Assembly: GCF_042850985.1 (NCBI RefSeq)
Contig: NZ_AP031415.1
Coordinates: 1,798,001-1,862,000, forward strand
DNA from: Allocoprobacillus sp002160865
GTDB taxonomy: Bacteria; Bacillota_I; Bacilli_A; Erysipelotrichales; Coprobacillaceae
DNA length: 64,000 nt
Direction of reading: 5' to 3'
The translations under genes were made by a program, and so were the position numbers. The notes under the pieces were generated by a model. The model searched no databases. It was given only the letters and a program-made list of their open reading frames with translations, and had not been told where the DNA came from. Positions 17,581-25,407 of the stretch are shown in pieces (positions within the stretch are counted from its first letter, which is position 1; every line of letters starts with the position of its first letter).

Positions 17581-18470
17581 TTTCTCGAGATGACAATCTT
17601 CTCAACATTACCAGATTATGTGAAATTGCAGAAGTTTCCAGAAGTGGCTTCTACAACTGGAAAAATAACTGCAATAAGCGTCAGCAGAAAGAACAGCGGG
17701 ACAAGAACGATTTTGAACTCATATTGAAGGCATATCAGTACAGAGGATATGATAAAGGAGCAAGAAGCATTCACATGCATCTGCTGCACATGGGAGTAAG
17801 GATGAATATCAAAAAAATAAGGAGGCTCATGAAAAAATATGGACTTTTCTGCAAAATAAGAAAAGCCAATCCATATAGAAGAATGGCAAAAGCAATAAAA
17901 ACAAATAATATTGCCCCCAATGTTGTCAATCGTGATTTCATACAGGAGCCAAGAATAGTCATATTAACCGATATTACATATCTCTTTTATGGGAAAGAAA
18001 AAAGAAAAGCATATCTATCGGTCATGAAGGATGCATTTACCAATGAGATACTATCATATGTTGTCAGCGAATCATTGGAGATTGACTTTGTGTTAATGAC
18101 TGTAAAACAACTGTTTGAAAAGCATGGAGCGACAATCAAAACAAACAAGACGATATGCCATAGCGACCAGGGCATTCATTACACCAGTATAGATTTTCAA
18201 AAGCTGCTCAAGGACAAAGGATTGAGGCAATCAATGTCAAGAAGGGGCAACTGCTGGGATAATGCACCACAGGAATCCTTTTTTGGTCATATGAAAGATG
18301 AAATAGATATAAGCAGGTGCAACACTTTCAATGACCTTAAAGCAGTTATAGATGATTATATAGATTACTACAATAACGAAAGGTATCAGTGGGACCTGGC
18401 AAAACTGTCACCTTCAGAATATTATCAGTACTGGCTGTCAGATATATATCCAATAGATATAAAAAAATGA
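17538..18470 (+). CDS. IS3-family transposase OrfB (DDE integrase)
   Basis: A 310-residue integrase-type transposase, in the -1 frame relative to orfA. An N-terminal HTH_21-like part precedes the catalytic core with LTDITYL (first Asp), CHSDQGIHYTS (second Asp) and GNCWDNAPQESFFGHMKDE (catalytic Glu). A TTG start is available, but the active product is more likely the OrfAB frameshift fusion. The stop is two bases from the stop of the convergent passenger gene. The gene looks intact. Confidence 0.92.
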   Translation: METAEEKYKIIEEMISRDDNLLNITRLCEIAEVSRSGFYNWKNNCNKRQQKEQRDKNDFELILKAYQYRGYDKGARSIHMHLLHMGVRMNIKKIRRLMKKYGLFCKIRKANPYRRMAKAIKTNNIAPNVVNRDFIQEPRIVILTDITYLFYGKEKRKAYLSVMKDAFTNEILSYVVSESLEIDFVLMTVKQLFEKHGATIKTNKTICHSDQGIHYTSIDFQKLLKDKGLRQSMSRRGNCWDNAPQESFFGHMKDEIDISRCNTFNDLKAVIDDYIDYYNNERYQWDLAKLSPSEYYQYWLSDIYPIDIKK

Positions 18471-18492
18471 TACTATTCAAAAATAGTATCAT
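18461..18492 (-). terminator. Terminator of the IS passenger gene
   Basis: An 11-base-pair stem (18467-18477 with 18482-18492) with a four-base loop is followed by seven T residues on the minus strand. It contains both stop codons and separates the converging genes. Confidence 0.75.
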
Positions 18493-18991
18493 CATATTGA
18501 AAACGCATCATATCATGATATTGGTTTCTTTCATCCAAGAGTTCTTCTTCAAGGTCAATATTAAGCTGAGATTCAAAACGGGTCTGCATATCAATCATCT
18601 GATAGGATAAGACTTCACATTGATTTTCAAGCCAGAAGATATATTCGCGAGTGGACATGAACTTATAACCATCAGTGTAGGACTGATAGTCCTGACTGAA
18701 AAGATCCTTAAGCTCACTAATGGTCATAAGCACAGTTGACACATCGAAATCATTGTGGAAAACATTGAAAAGCTGTTCCTCGTTCCAAAAGGAATCTGAG
18801 AAATCGGCGAGTTGACAGGACGTGTTAAGTGAAGGAAAAGCAATCCAGTTATAATAGACACCTTTAGAAAGGATTCCTTCAATAACATTACCATTTCTGT
18901 TGACCTTAAATTCAATACAGTTGTCATACTTGACACAAACAAGTTTAAACTTTTTAGAATCATTAAAAATATACATAATCATCTTAAACAC
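18473..18991 (-). CDS. Unknown passenger protein inside the IS3-type element
   Basis: A 172-residue acidic soluble protein, with no transmembrane segment or recognised motif; it is rich in aromatic and acidic residues with a C-terminal QLNIDLEEELLDERNQYHDMM helix. The start is a GTG, with ATG codons three and five codons later as alternatives; no good ribosome site directly precedes any of them. It lies between the transposase genes and the right inverted repeat, so it moves with the element. IS3 elements normally carry only orfAB. I do not recognise a family. Confidence 0.65.
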   Translation of the reverse strand: MFKMIMYIFNDSKKFKLVCVKYDNCIEFKVNRNGNVIEGILSKGVYYNWIAFPSLNTSCQLADFSDSFWNEEQLFNVFHNDFDVSTVLMTISELKDLFSQDYQSYTDGYKFMSTREYIFWLENQCEVLSYQMIDMQTRFESQLNIDLEEELLDERNQYHDMMRFQYDDTIFE

Positions 18992-18992
18992 A

Positions 18993-19045
18993 AAGCCACT
19001 GATCTTGACCAGTGGCTTAAGACTGTGTCATTCCTCCTTGACACA
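18993..19045 (-). promoter_or_regulatory. Double hairpin with Shine-Dalgarno in the loop, 5' of the passenger gene
   Basis: On the minus strand, TGTGTCA and TGACACA (19045-19024) form a seven-base-pair stem whose loop is AGGAGGAA, a perfect ribosome site followed by a four-codon frame (ATG ACA CAG TCT, stop). A second hairpin, AAGCCACTG/CAGTGGCTT (19018-18993), directly precedes the passenger start. This looks like translational or attenuation control of the passenger gene. Confidence 0.5.
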
Positions 19046-19166
19046 ATCATATAAGATAATATTCGTTAAAAATATACCTTTTTATTTAATTGTCCTTGAC
19101 ATAGGGTACACTTTAATTGATATTTAGACAATCTTTTTTATTTTCATAAATAAAGCATCATACTTA

Positions 19167-19451
19167 TTAACGATTCTTACGATAACTTAACAATAATGGT
19201 ATGACATTCACCACAAAAGAACCTATTACAAATCCCCATAGCATCATAGATAATGTTGGTGCAACATCTGCAATAGCACTCCAATCCCCTGCTAAACTCC
19301 AAGACGCTATCATTTGATACTGAGCGCAAAGTGTCAATGCCATCAAGAATAAGGAAAGAACCATAAAAATATGATAATTTTTACCAGCGTTATACATATA
19401 CAAATTCAATAAAGTCATGATAAGAGTTAATATTCCAAATATAATCCACAT
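19167..19451 (-). CDS. Small three-helix membrane protein, unknown
   Basis: A 94-residue protein with hydrophobic segments at about 2-20, 28-50 and 67-88 and a basic C-terminus (SYRKNR). AAAAGGAGG precedes the start. It follows the PEPCK-like gene, separated only by a terminator hairpin that ends close to its ribosome site. No family is recognised. Confidence 0.65.
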   Translation of the reverse strand: MWIIFGILTLIMTLLNLYMYNAGKNYHIFMVLSLFLMALTLCAQYQMIASWSLAGDWSAIADVAPTLSMMLWGFVIGSFVVNVIPLLLSYRKNR

Positions 19452-19467
19452 ATATTTTTCCTCCTTT

Positions 19468-19498
19468 TAAAAAATAGGAAACATTGCTGTTTCCTATT
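19468..19498 (-). terminator. Terminator after the PEPCK-like gene
   Basis: AATAGGAAACA and TGTTTCCTATT form an 11-base-pair stem with a four-base loop, followed by six T residues on the minus strand. The hairpin includes the stop codon and ends just before the ribosome site of the small membrane-protein gene, so expression of that gene likely depends on read-through. Confidence 0.85.
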
Positions 19499-21251
19499 AT
19501 TCTTCAACAGGTAATTCTTTTAATTCTTCCTCACCTGTTACATATTTTAAAATGGCAATAGCTGCATCTTTTGGTCCTTGATGTTCGTTTCCTTTAATAC
19601 CTAAACGTGTACGCAACTGACCAACTTTTACACCTTGCTTAAACATTCTTTTAAAATAATCCTGTAAAATAGGTTCAGTCTGTTCTCTTCTTTGAACTGG
19701 TCCAAATGGATTCGCAAAATAGCTTCCTACAAGTCCATATTCTGTTGTTGTTCCTTTTGCCATACGATTTCCTGCTCTGAAGACTTCTAAAGCTTCTTCT
19801 GGTGTATCAAAGAAACTTAATGCTTCACCATCTTCATCATAGTTATTTGCATATAAGAACAAATCAACATCATGTTTTGCCACAACATCTTTATAGTCTG
19901 TAATTGGAATGACAATACGTGCATTGACTTTATCTGGATTCATAAAGACTGAACGGTCTAATTCTTTAAAGCTATATCCTGCATCCAAGTCATCTAATCT
20001 GACAAAAGCCCCAATTTCAGTTCCTGAAGTCTTCACTTTTCCTTTATCACCAAGTGAAAGTACCCCCATATCATCATAGATTGTCTTTAAGTCTGTAATA
20101 TAAGCAGCTCCAATCACTTTAATCTGTTCAATTGTTTCACTCTTACCAGCTCCACTATCACCCATAACAACGATATTTTTTGTTTCACCATTATGAAGTG
20201 TCATTTTAACCATAGCTCCATGGATTGGTAATTCACGATGATTAATTTTTTGAACATTATGCAATGTTAAACACATTTTTTTCATATATCCAAAATAATC
20301 AAAATCATCACTTGCTGATAATAAAGCAACAATCATATCATTAGATTCATCCTGATAGAAAGCCTGATTCATTTCACCATCTTCATAACCATAAACATAA
20401 ATTAAATCTGGTTTACGATTACGATATTCAGATTCATCAGCCAAATCAAACAAGTTACATAATGTTACACCTTGTGCCATAAATTTTACGTTAAAGTAAA
20501 CAAAACATAACAAATCTCCTACTTTTGCAGGATAACATAACCATGATTCTGCATCAAACTTTTTATCTTCAATAGGATTTGTTTTGATTTCTGGAAAGAC
20601 TCCATCACGTTTATTACGTTTAGAATAAGCAATAAATGGTGGATGAATAACAACAGATTCAATAAATGGAATTTCATCTAAATTACGATATTCATATGGT
20701 AAAAATGGTCGCATATGCGTTACAGCTAAACCAGCATTTACCCCTGCAGTAATCTGACGTAAAACTTTATCTTTCTTTCCAATCGCTGATTGAATAGAAC
20801 GATAAACTTCTAATACCAATTCTTCAAATTCACTTTGTGCATCAGCAAACTGAACATTTTGATAACCTGCTCTTTTTGTTTCATTAAAAACAATTGCATA
20901 TCTTTGTAAACGACGCCAGAATAAATAAATATCTTCAACCAAAGCAATAAACATATCACGATCTTTAAAATATGCTTTTGCCTGAGAACGCATAGCACAA
21001 ACTTCTTCTACTGACATGACTAATAATAATTTAAAAACATCTCTTAAATCTCTTAATAAGTCAACATCATCTTCTTCAATAGCATGTAAATATTCGTAAA
21101 TAGTTGTATCAGTTCTTTTAATATGTTTAATATATTTTTCTAAAACTTTCGCAAAAGACTCACTTTCAATTAATTGACAACGACTTTGACAGAATTCTTC
21201 AGAAAAATTTAAAATTGCATTACCACGAGTAATATTAAATTTATATGCCAT
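19497..21251 (-). CDS. PEP carboxykinase-like P-loop protein, divergent
   Basis: A 584-residue protein. The C-terminal half has a Walker A motif MGDSGAGKSE near residues 362-371 and further PEPCK-like blocks, including VRLDDLDAGYSF and RIVIPITDY. This is similar to the nucleotide-binding half of ATP-dependent PEP carboxykinase and HPr kinase. The N-terminal 200 residues are helical and unlike classical PEPCK, and the classical GLSGTGKTTL is changed. It may convert oxaloacetate and PEP or act as a protein or metabolite kinase. AAAGGGTG precedes the ATG. Monocistronic or with the small gene downstream. Confidence 0.6.
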   Translation of the reverse strand: MAYKFNITRGNAILNFSEEFCQSRCQLIESESFAKVLEKYIKHIKRTDTTIYEYLHAIEEDDVDLLRDLRDVFKLLLVMSVEEVCAMRSQAKAYFKDRDMFIALVEDIYLFWRRLQRYAIVFNETKRAGYQNVQFADAQSEFEELVLEVYRSIQSAIGKKDKVLRQITAGVNAGLAVTHMRPFLPYEYRNLDEIPFIESVVIHPPFIAYSKRNKRDGVFPEIKTNPIEDKKFDAESWLCYPAKVGDLLCFVYFNVKFMAQGVTLCNLFDLADESEYRNRKPDLIYVYGYEDGEMNQAFYQDESNDMIVALLSASDDFDYFGYMKKMCLTLHNVQKINHRELPIHGAMVKMTLHNGETKNIVVMGDSGAGKSETIEQIKVIGAAYITDLKTIYDDMGVLSLGDKGKVKTSGTEIGAFVRLDDLDAGYSFKELDRSVFMNPDKVNARIVIPITDYKDVVAKHDVDLFLYANNYDEDGEALSFFDTPEEALEVFRAGNRMAKGTTTEYGLVGSYFANPFGPVQRREQTEPILQDYFKRMFKQGVKVGQLRTRLGIKGNEHQGPKDAAIAILKYVTGEEELKELPVEE

Positions 21252-21346
21252 ATTTTCACCCTTTCCTTTGAGAGATGTTTTTCATCTTTCAAATATGAAA
21301 CAATTCTATCAAAAAAATACCATCTTGACTACAAAAATCATAAAAT

Positions 21347-21844
21347 TTATGAAATGATAGCGTTTTTATTTTCAATTTTTATCTTTTTATCATTTTTTAA
21401 TAATATTTTTTCTATAAAATAGACAGATAAATATATATTTTTATGAGAAATATAAATATGACTACCATTTTTATTGATATTTATACAATCATTCTTGTAT
21501 TTTATTTCATCCCTGCCAAAATCAATATAATAGACCTCATTATCCAACTGATAAACCATTGTATGTTTTCCATAATCAACATAAACTTTGTTTTTTGAAT
21601 CTTGAATCACAAACCAGTTATATAAATCATTTAAAGATAAATAATACTGTTCATCTTTTTGAAAACCTTTTAAATCAAACATATAAATCTTTTCATCTTG
21701 TTGATATGTTGCTGTAAAAGTTGTGATAGGCCCTTTATATTCAAAATATTGACTTCTCTGTAAATACATATAACCCACAATACTGACAAATAAAACAAAA
21801 ATCATAATTACAAGGATAACACGTTTATATCTTAACTTTTTCAT
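21347..21844 (-). CDS. Unknown membrane-anchored extracytoplasmic protein
   Basis: A 165-residue protein with an N-terminal basic region and one transmembrane helix (about residues 8-26), then a soluble beta-rich domain (YYLSLNDLYNWFVIQDSKNK, HIYISHKNIYLSVYF) that resembles copper-amine-oxidase-like or stalk folds only loosely. The start is the ATG after GGGAGG. It follows lepB and its terminator. Function unknown. Confidence 0.65.
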   Translation of the reverse strand: MKKLRYKRVILVIMIFVLFVSIVGYMYLQRSQYFEYKGPITTFTATYQQDEKIYMFDLKGFQKDEQYYLSLNDLYNWFVIQDSKNKVYVDYGKHTMVYQLDNEVYYIDFGRDEIKYKNDCININKNGSHIYISHKNIYLSVYFIEKILLKNDKKIKIENKNAIIS

Positions 21845-21857
21845 AAACCCTCCCAAA

Positions 21858-21883
21858 AGAAAAAGGTCTTATCAAAAGACCTT
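21858..21883 (-). terminator. lepB terminator
   Basis: AAGGTCTT and AAGACCTT pair (eight base pairs, five-base loop) with a following T-run on the minus strand. The stem includes the last lepB codons. Confidence 0.8.
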
Positions 21884-22372
21884 CCAAAAAACACGACCAA
21901 CAACCTGTTCATCAAAATCAATATATCCCAAATTTCTAGAATCAACACTATGATTACGATTATCACCCATCACAAAGATTTTCCCTTCAGGAATATCATA
22001 AGAAAAATCCTCATTTTGAATCATGGCTTCATTGATATAATCTTCATTCAATAACTGACCATTACGATAAAGCTGATTATCCTTCATTTCCAGATGATCA
22101 CCGGGTAAACCAACAATTCTTTTGATAATCTGATCTTCACCTTCAGCCACATGATATTTCACCACAACAATATCATTATAAGCCGGTTGTCCTCGTTTAT
22201 AAAAGAATTTATCAACCAGAATAATATCTCCATTATGATATGTTGGTTCCATAGAAGACCCTACAACTCTAGAAATCTGTACAAAATAAAGAACTCCCAG
22301 TGTTAAAACAACTGTAATAATAATGACTTTGATATATTCAAATAAAGATTTTTTAAAATCATTTTTTTCCAT
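21872..22372 (-). CDS. lepB: Signal peptidase I
   Basis: Removes signal peptides from exported proteins at the outer face of the membrane. The 166-residue product has one N-terminal transmembrane helix (about 12-32), the nucleophile Ser40 in GSSMEPT, the general-base Lys84 in KRIVGLPGD, and the MGDNRNHSVDSR box. It starts 29 bases after sigF in the same direction, but an extended -10 promoter lies in between, so it can be expressed apart from sporulation. Confidence 0.95.
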   Translation of the reverse strand: MEKNDFKKSLFEYIKVIIITVVLTLGVLYFVQISRVVGSSMEPTYHNGDIILVDKFFYKRGQPAYNDIVVVKYHVAEGEDQIIKRIVGLPGDHLEMKDNQLYRNGQLLNEDYINEAMIQNEDFSYDIPEGKIFVMGDNRNHSVDSRNLGYIDFDEQVVGRVFWKVF

Positions 22373-22390
22373 TTTTCTCGCCTCTGATGT

Positions 22391-22419
22391 ATTATAGCAT
22401 ACTATTTTCCATCTTTTAA
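22391..22419 (-). promoter_or_regulatory. lepB promoter
   Basis: Minus-strand TTAAAA, a 17-base spacer and TATAAT preceded by TGC (extended -10). It overlaps the end of sigF and lies 19 bases before the lepB start. Confidence 0.6.
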
Positions 22420-23127
22420 GCGTGTTCTTAATTTTGTGACAATTTTCTTTTCTAATCTTGAAACTTGAACCTGTGAAATCCCCAAGTATTTGGCAATCTT
22501 ATCTTGATTATAATCCAAATGATAACGCATATAAATAATCATCTTTTCTTTATCATCAAGCTTTTCCAGTTCCATTTCTAAAGCCATTTTTTCAAACCAC
22601 ATATGATTGCTTTTATCAATTAAACGATCTTCCACACTAATCGTTGAACCATCTTTTTCATAAATTGGTTCGTTTAATGAAGTCGGATAATAAGAAGCAT
22701 CAATGGCTTCCACAACTTCCTGAGGTTCTACATGAAGATATGCTGCTACATCTTCAATTGTTGGCTCTTGATTATTTTGGGTCTGTAAATATTCTTTAGC
22801 TTTGGTGATTTTGATATTTAATTCTTTTAAAGAACGTGATACCTTAATCGTTCCATCATCACGAAAATAACGTTTAATTTCACCCATAATAATTGGTACA
22901 GCATAAGTAGAAAACTGAACTTGATAAGATGTATCAAAATGATTAATAGCTTTCATTAAACCAATACAGCCAATCTGGAATAAATCTTCTTTATCATAAT
23001 AACTGTTTTTAAAGCGATGCACAATTGACCATACTAAACCTAAATTCTCTTTAACAATTTCTTCTTTTGCCTGTTCATCCCCTAAACGGACTTTTTCTAA
23101 AAGATCTAATGTTTTAGATGGTGTCAT
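22402..23127 (-). CDS. sigF: Forespore sigma factor SigF
   Basis: RNA polymerase sigma factor that starts forespore gene expression. The 241-residue product has region 2 (LVWSIVHRFKNS, DLFQIGCIGLMKAINHFD, FSTYAVPIIMGEIKRYFRDDG), region 3 and a region 4 helix-turn-helix (YNQDKIAKYLGISQVQVSRLEKK). The preceding spoIIAB and spoIIAA fix it as SigF rather than SigB or SigG. It overlaps spoIIAB by 14 bases. Its activity is held by SpoIIAB. Confidence 0.95.
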   Translation of the reverse strand: MTPSKTLDLLEKVRLGDEQAKEEIVKENLGLVWSIVHRFKNSYYDKEDLFQIGCIGLMKAINHFDTSYQVQFSTYAVPIIMGEIKRYFRDDGTIKVSRSLKELNIKITKAKEYLQTQNNQEPTIEDVAAYLHVEPQEVVEAIDASYYPTSLNEPIYEKDGSTISVEDRLIDKSNHMWFEKMALEMELEKLDDKEKMIIYMRYHLDYNQDKIAKYLGISQVQVSRLEKKIVTKLRTRLKDGK

Positions 23128-23545
23128 GATTTTTTAAACTTTTTGTGATGATAAGTTTTGTTCCTATATTGATAACACTTTCAATTTCTAAGCGATCCGC
23201 TAATGTTTCAATGATTGTTAATCCCATTCCGGCATGTTCTAAGTCTTTTGCGGTAGTATAAAAAGGAGCCTTGACTTCCTCTAAATTATCAATTCCCTTA
23301 CCATAATCTTGTACAATCAGTTGTACTTGTCGTCCATCAACTTTCATCTTCATAACGACAAAACATTCTTTGTTTTGATTGTAGCCATGAATAATCGCAT
23401 TACTAACCGCTTCTGAAACAATTGTTTTCCATTCAATAATTTCATCTATTGTTGGATTTAAAGGCGTTAAAAAGGCTGCAACAGCTGTTCTGGCAAAGTT
23501 TTCATTATCCAGCAAAGCACTGAAACTGACTTCCATCTGATTCAT
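23114..23545 (-). CDS. spoIIAB: Anti-sigma F factor and serine kinase
   Basis: Binds and inhibits SigF, and phosphorylates SpoIIAA with ATP. The 143-residue GHKL protein has the N box EAVSNAIIHGYNQ, the G1 DYGKGIDNLEEV and the G2 EHAGMGLTIIETLAD. It overlaps spoIIAA by four bases and sigF by 14, the usual tight coupling of the three. Confidence 0.96.
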   Translation of the reverse strand: MNQMEVSFSALLDNENFARTAVAAFLTPLNPTIDEIIEWKTIVSEAVSNAIIHGYNQNKECFVVMKMKVDGRQVQLIVQDYGKGIDNLEEVKAPFYTTAKDLEHAGMGLTIIETLADRLEIESVINIGTKLIITKSLKNHDTI

Positions 23546-23883
23546 AACGTTCCCTCCTTTAAACGTTCAATAGATTCATAATAAGGCATGATTTGAAACA
23601 TCCCTGTTAATTCAAATAAGCGATAAGCCACAGGATTTAATCCTGTTAAAATCAATGTACGGTGCTCAAATCGCAGTTGATTATATCGCCCCAGTACCAA
23701 TCCAATTCCTGAACTATCTATAAAAGACGTCTTTTCAAAATCAAAAATAACATCTTCTTCACTTTCATCTATCAAATCACTCAATTGTCCACGATATACC
23801 GGTGCCATCACACTATCTATTTCACCATAAAAATGAATGATTAGCAGATGATGTGCTTTTTCAATTTCGATATGATTATCCAT
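23542..23883 (-). CDS. spoIIAA: Anti-anti-sigma F factor
   Basis: STAS-domain protein that releases SigF by binding SpoIIAB when unphosphorylated. The 113-residue product carries the phosphorylated-serine motif FIDSSGIGLVLGRY (D-S-S-G at 56-59). AAAGGAGG precedes the start. It is the first gene of the trio; dacF lies upstream, separated by a terminator and a region with direct repeats. Confidence 0.96.
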   Translation of the reverse strand: MDNHIEIEKAHHLLIIHFYGEIDSVMAPVYRGQLSDLIDESEEDVIFDFEKTSFIDSSGIGLVLGRYNQLRFEHRTLILTGLNPVAYRLFELTGMFQIMPYYESIERLKEGTL

Positions 23884-23937
23884 TGTCTTTCCTCCTTTTT
23901 AGCTATCATATACCAATTCAAAATGAAAAAAAATCGT

Positions 23938-23973
23938 TTCGATAAAACTAGAACTTATTCAACAAAACTAGAA
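23938..23973 (-). promoter_or_regulatory. Direct repeats resembling Spo0A boxes upstream of spoIIAA
   Basis: Two 16-base repeats on the minus strand, TTCTAGTTTTGTTGAA (23973-23958) and TTCTAGTTTTATCGAA (23953-23938), are offset by 20 bases. Each ends in a one-mismatch version of the Spo0A box TGTCGAA. They lie 55-90 bases before the spoIIAA start, where Spo0A acts in relatives. Confidence 0.5.
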
Positions 23974-23987
23974 TTTTTATGCAAAAT

Positions 23988-24013
23988 AAAAATCCATCCC
24001 AAGATAGATTTTT
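23988..24013 (-). terminator. dacF terminator
   Basis: An 11-base-pair stem (one G-U pair) with a four-base loop and a T-rich tail on the minus strand, overlapping the dacF stop codon. It makes the following spoIIAA trio depend on its own promoter or on read-through. Confidence 0.7.
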
Positions 24014-25154
24014 AAACAAAGATTTTTAATTGATTAATCCATTTTTCCACAAAAGATAAAGCTTCAACATCTTTAGAAACTATCACATCAAATGAAGCTA
24101 TATTGATATGATCCCTCATCAACAATAAATGACCAATTGTTTCACCTTTTTTAAGAGGTGGAACAAGATTCGTATAATTGATTTGATAAGTCACTTTTGT
24201 TTGATTATTTTTATCTTGAATATATTGAATATCTTCTTTAGCAATAACATCAACTAACGGTACTTTCGCATTGTCAATCTTTATCTTTTCAATAACTTCA
24301 TTTTTTTGAAATAACGTCACACTTTCATATAATGAAAAACCATAATCCAATAATTGTGAAACTTCCTGATTTCTTATTTTTGGTTCACTTTCCTTTAACA
24401 CAATACCAATTAATCTTAATCCATTACGTTTAGCTGTTGTGACAATACAATAACCTGCTTCTTTTGTATAACCCGTTTTTAGTCCATCAGCCCCTTGATA
24501 CGATTTTAAGAGTTTATTCGTATTAACCAGCCAGAACTTATGAGCTGTATCTTCACGGATATAACTATCATATAACGACGTTGTCTGAAATAAACGTTCT
24601 CCTCCTATTTCAATCAGATACGCAGCCATTGTTCCTAAATCCAAAGCACATGTATAATGTTGATCATCATGTAAACCCGTTGGATTCATAAAATGCGTAT
24701 TGATCAGTTTCAGTTCTTTCGCTTTTTCATTCATCATTTTTACAAAATTGTCATTTGTCCCAGCAATACGTTCTCCTATCATAACACAAGCATCATTCGC
24801 TGAAGCAATGCTGATGGCTTTAAATAAGTCCGTCACACTCATCTTTTCTCCTTCTTCAAGATAAATCTGACTTCCACCCATACTAGCAGCATAGGCACTA
24901 CATGTTAATTGTTCATCCCATTTTAAACTTCCTCTTTCAATTGCTTCAAACAATAAAATCATTGTCATAATTTTTGTGGTTGAAGCTGGAAACAACTTTT
25001 CTTTTTCATTGGTTGCATACAAAACCTGTCTGGAAGATGCTTCCATCAATAAAGAAGCTCCAGCATTGGGTGCCAGTTTTAATTCTTCACCATAGACCGG
25101 TGTTACTAAACACATCAAAAAGACACATAAACAAATGAACCCTTTTTTTATCAT
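24012..25154 (-). CDS. dacF: D-alanyl-D-alanine carboxypeptidase, DacF type
   Basis: Trims the terminal D-Ala of peptidoglycan pentapeptides. The 380-residue product has a signal peptide (about 1-23, cleavage after YGEE-like region), the PBP5-family SxxK in PASTTKIMT, SxN in SANDACV and KTG in DGLKTGYTKEAG. A C-terminal PBP5_C domain follows. GAGGTG precedes the ATG. The position in front of spoIIAA is the dacF position of other spore formers, where it acts in spore cortex. Confidence 0.93.
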   Translation of the reverse strand: MIKKGFICLCVFLMCLVTPVYGEELKLAPNAGASLLMEASSRQVLYATNEKEKLFPASTTKIMTMILLFEAIERGSLKWDEQLTCSAYAASMGGSQIYLEEGEKMSVTDLFKAISIASANDACVMIGERIAGTNDNFVKMMNEKAKELKLINTHFMNPTGLHDDQHYTCALDLGTMAAYLIEIGGERLFQTTSLYDSYIREDTAHKFWLVNTNKLLKSYQGADGLKTGYTKEAGYCIVTTAKRNGLRLIGIVLKESEPKIRNQEVSQLLDYGFSLYESVTLFQKNEVIEKIKIDNAKVPLVDVIAKEDIQYIQDKNNQTKVTYQINYTNLVPPLKKGETIGHLLLMRDHINIASFDVIVSKDVEALSFVEKWINQLKIFV

Positions 25155-25212
25155 CAAAACACCTCAAATTATTATATGAAAAAAAGAAAAAAACAGTCCA
25201 TTTTTACAAAGA

Positions 25213-25234
25213 TTGTTGATACTGATATCAACAA
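25213..25234. promoter_or_regulatory. Nine-base inverted repeat upstream of dacF
   Basis: TTGTTGATA, a four-base spacer, and TATCAACAA form a perfect 22-base palindrome 59 bases before the dacF start. It has no T-run and looks like a dimeric regulator operator. The binding protein is unknown. Confidence 0.5.
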
Positions 25235-25278
25235 AGTCAGAGATTTTAAATAAACGATATCTAAGTATCAAACTTATA

Positions 25279-25285
25279 TGTCGAA
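25279..25285 (+). promoter_or_regulatory. Exact Spo0A-box match
   Basis: TGTCGAA followed by AAAA occurs about 125 bases upstream of dacF. A seven-base match can arise by chance; the support is its place before a sporulation operon. Confidence 0.35.
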
Positions 25286-25371
25286 AAATATCATTTTATT
25301 AATGGATAGAAGCTATATTCAATCGTATGAGGAGATTAAATCTTTATTCCTTATTGATTAGCTCTTATCCT

Positions 25372-25404
25372 AAAAATGCAAGATGGTATAATCTTGCATT
25401 TTTT
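25372..25404 (-). terminator. Strong terminator after the DUF1848 gene
   Basis: A perfect 13-base-pair stem (AAAAATGCAAGAT with its complement) and a six-base loop, flanked by A and T runs so it could work in both directions. It ends the minus-strand set mgsA - AIM24-like - DUF1848. Confidence 0.88.
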
Positions 25405-25407
25405 GAT

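Larger units (their letters stand above)
16986..19130 (+). mobile_element. IS3-family insertion sequence with passenger gene
   Basis: Terminal inverted repeats of 57 bases (16986-17042 and 19074-19130) match at about 47 positions and begin TGTC, the usual IS3-family TG...CA ends. They enclose orfA, orfB and a convergent unknown gene. Outside the ends, AAAAAAGAT on the left mirrors ATCTTTTTT on the right, so the element appears to have landed in, or to be abutted by, a terminator-like palindrome; no direct target duplication is apparent. The exact ends may lie further in, at TGTACCC (near 17006 and 19110). Confidence 0.8.

Noticed and set aside
23898..23940. SigH promoter for spoIIAA
   Set aside because: A possible AAACGATTT -35-like element is present, but the GAAT -10 element is at the wrong spacing, so it was not annotated.
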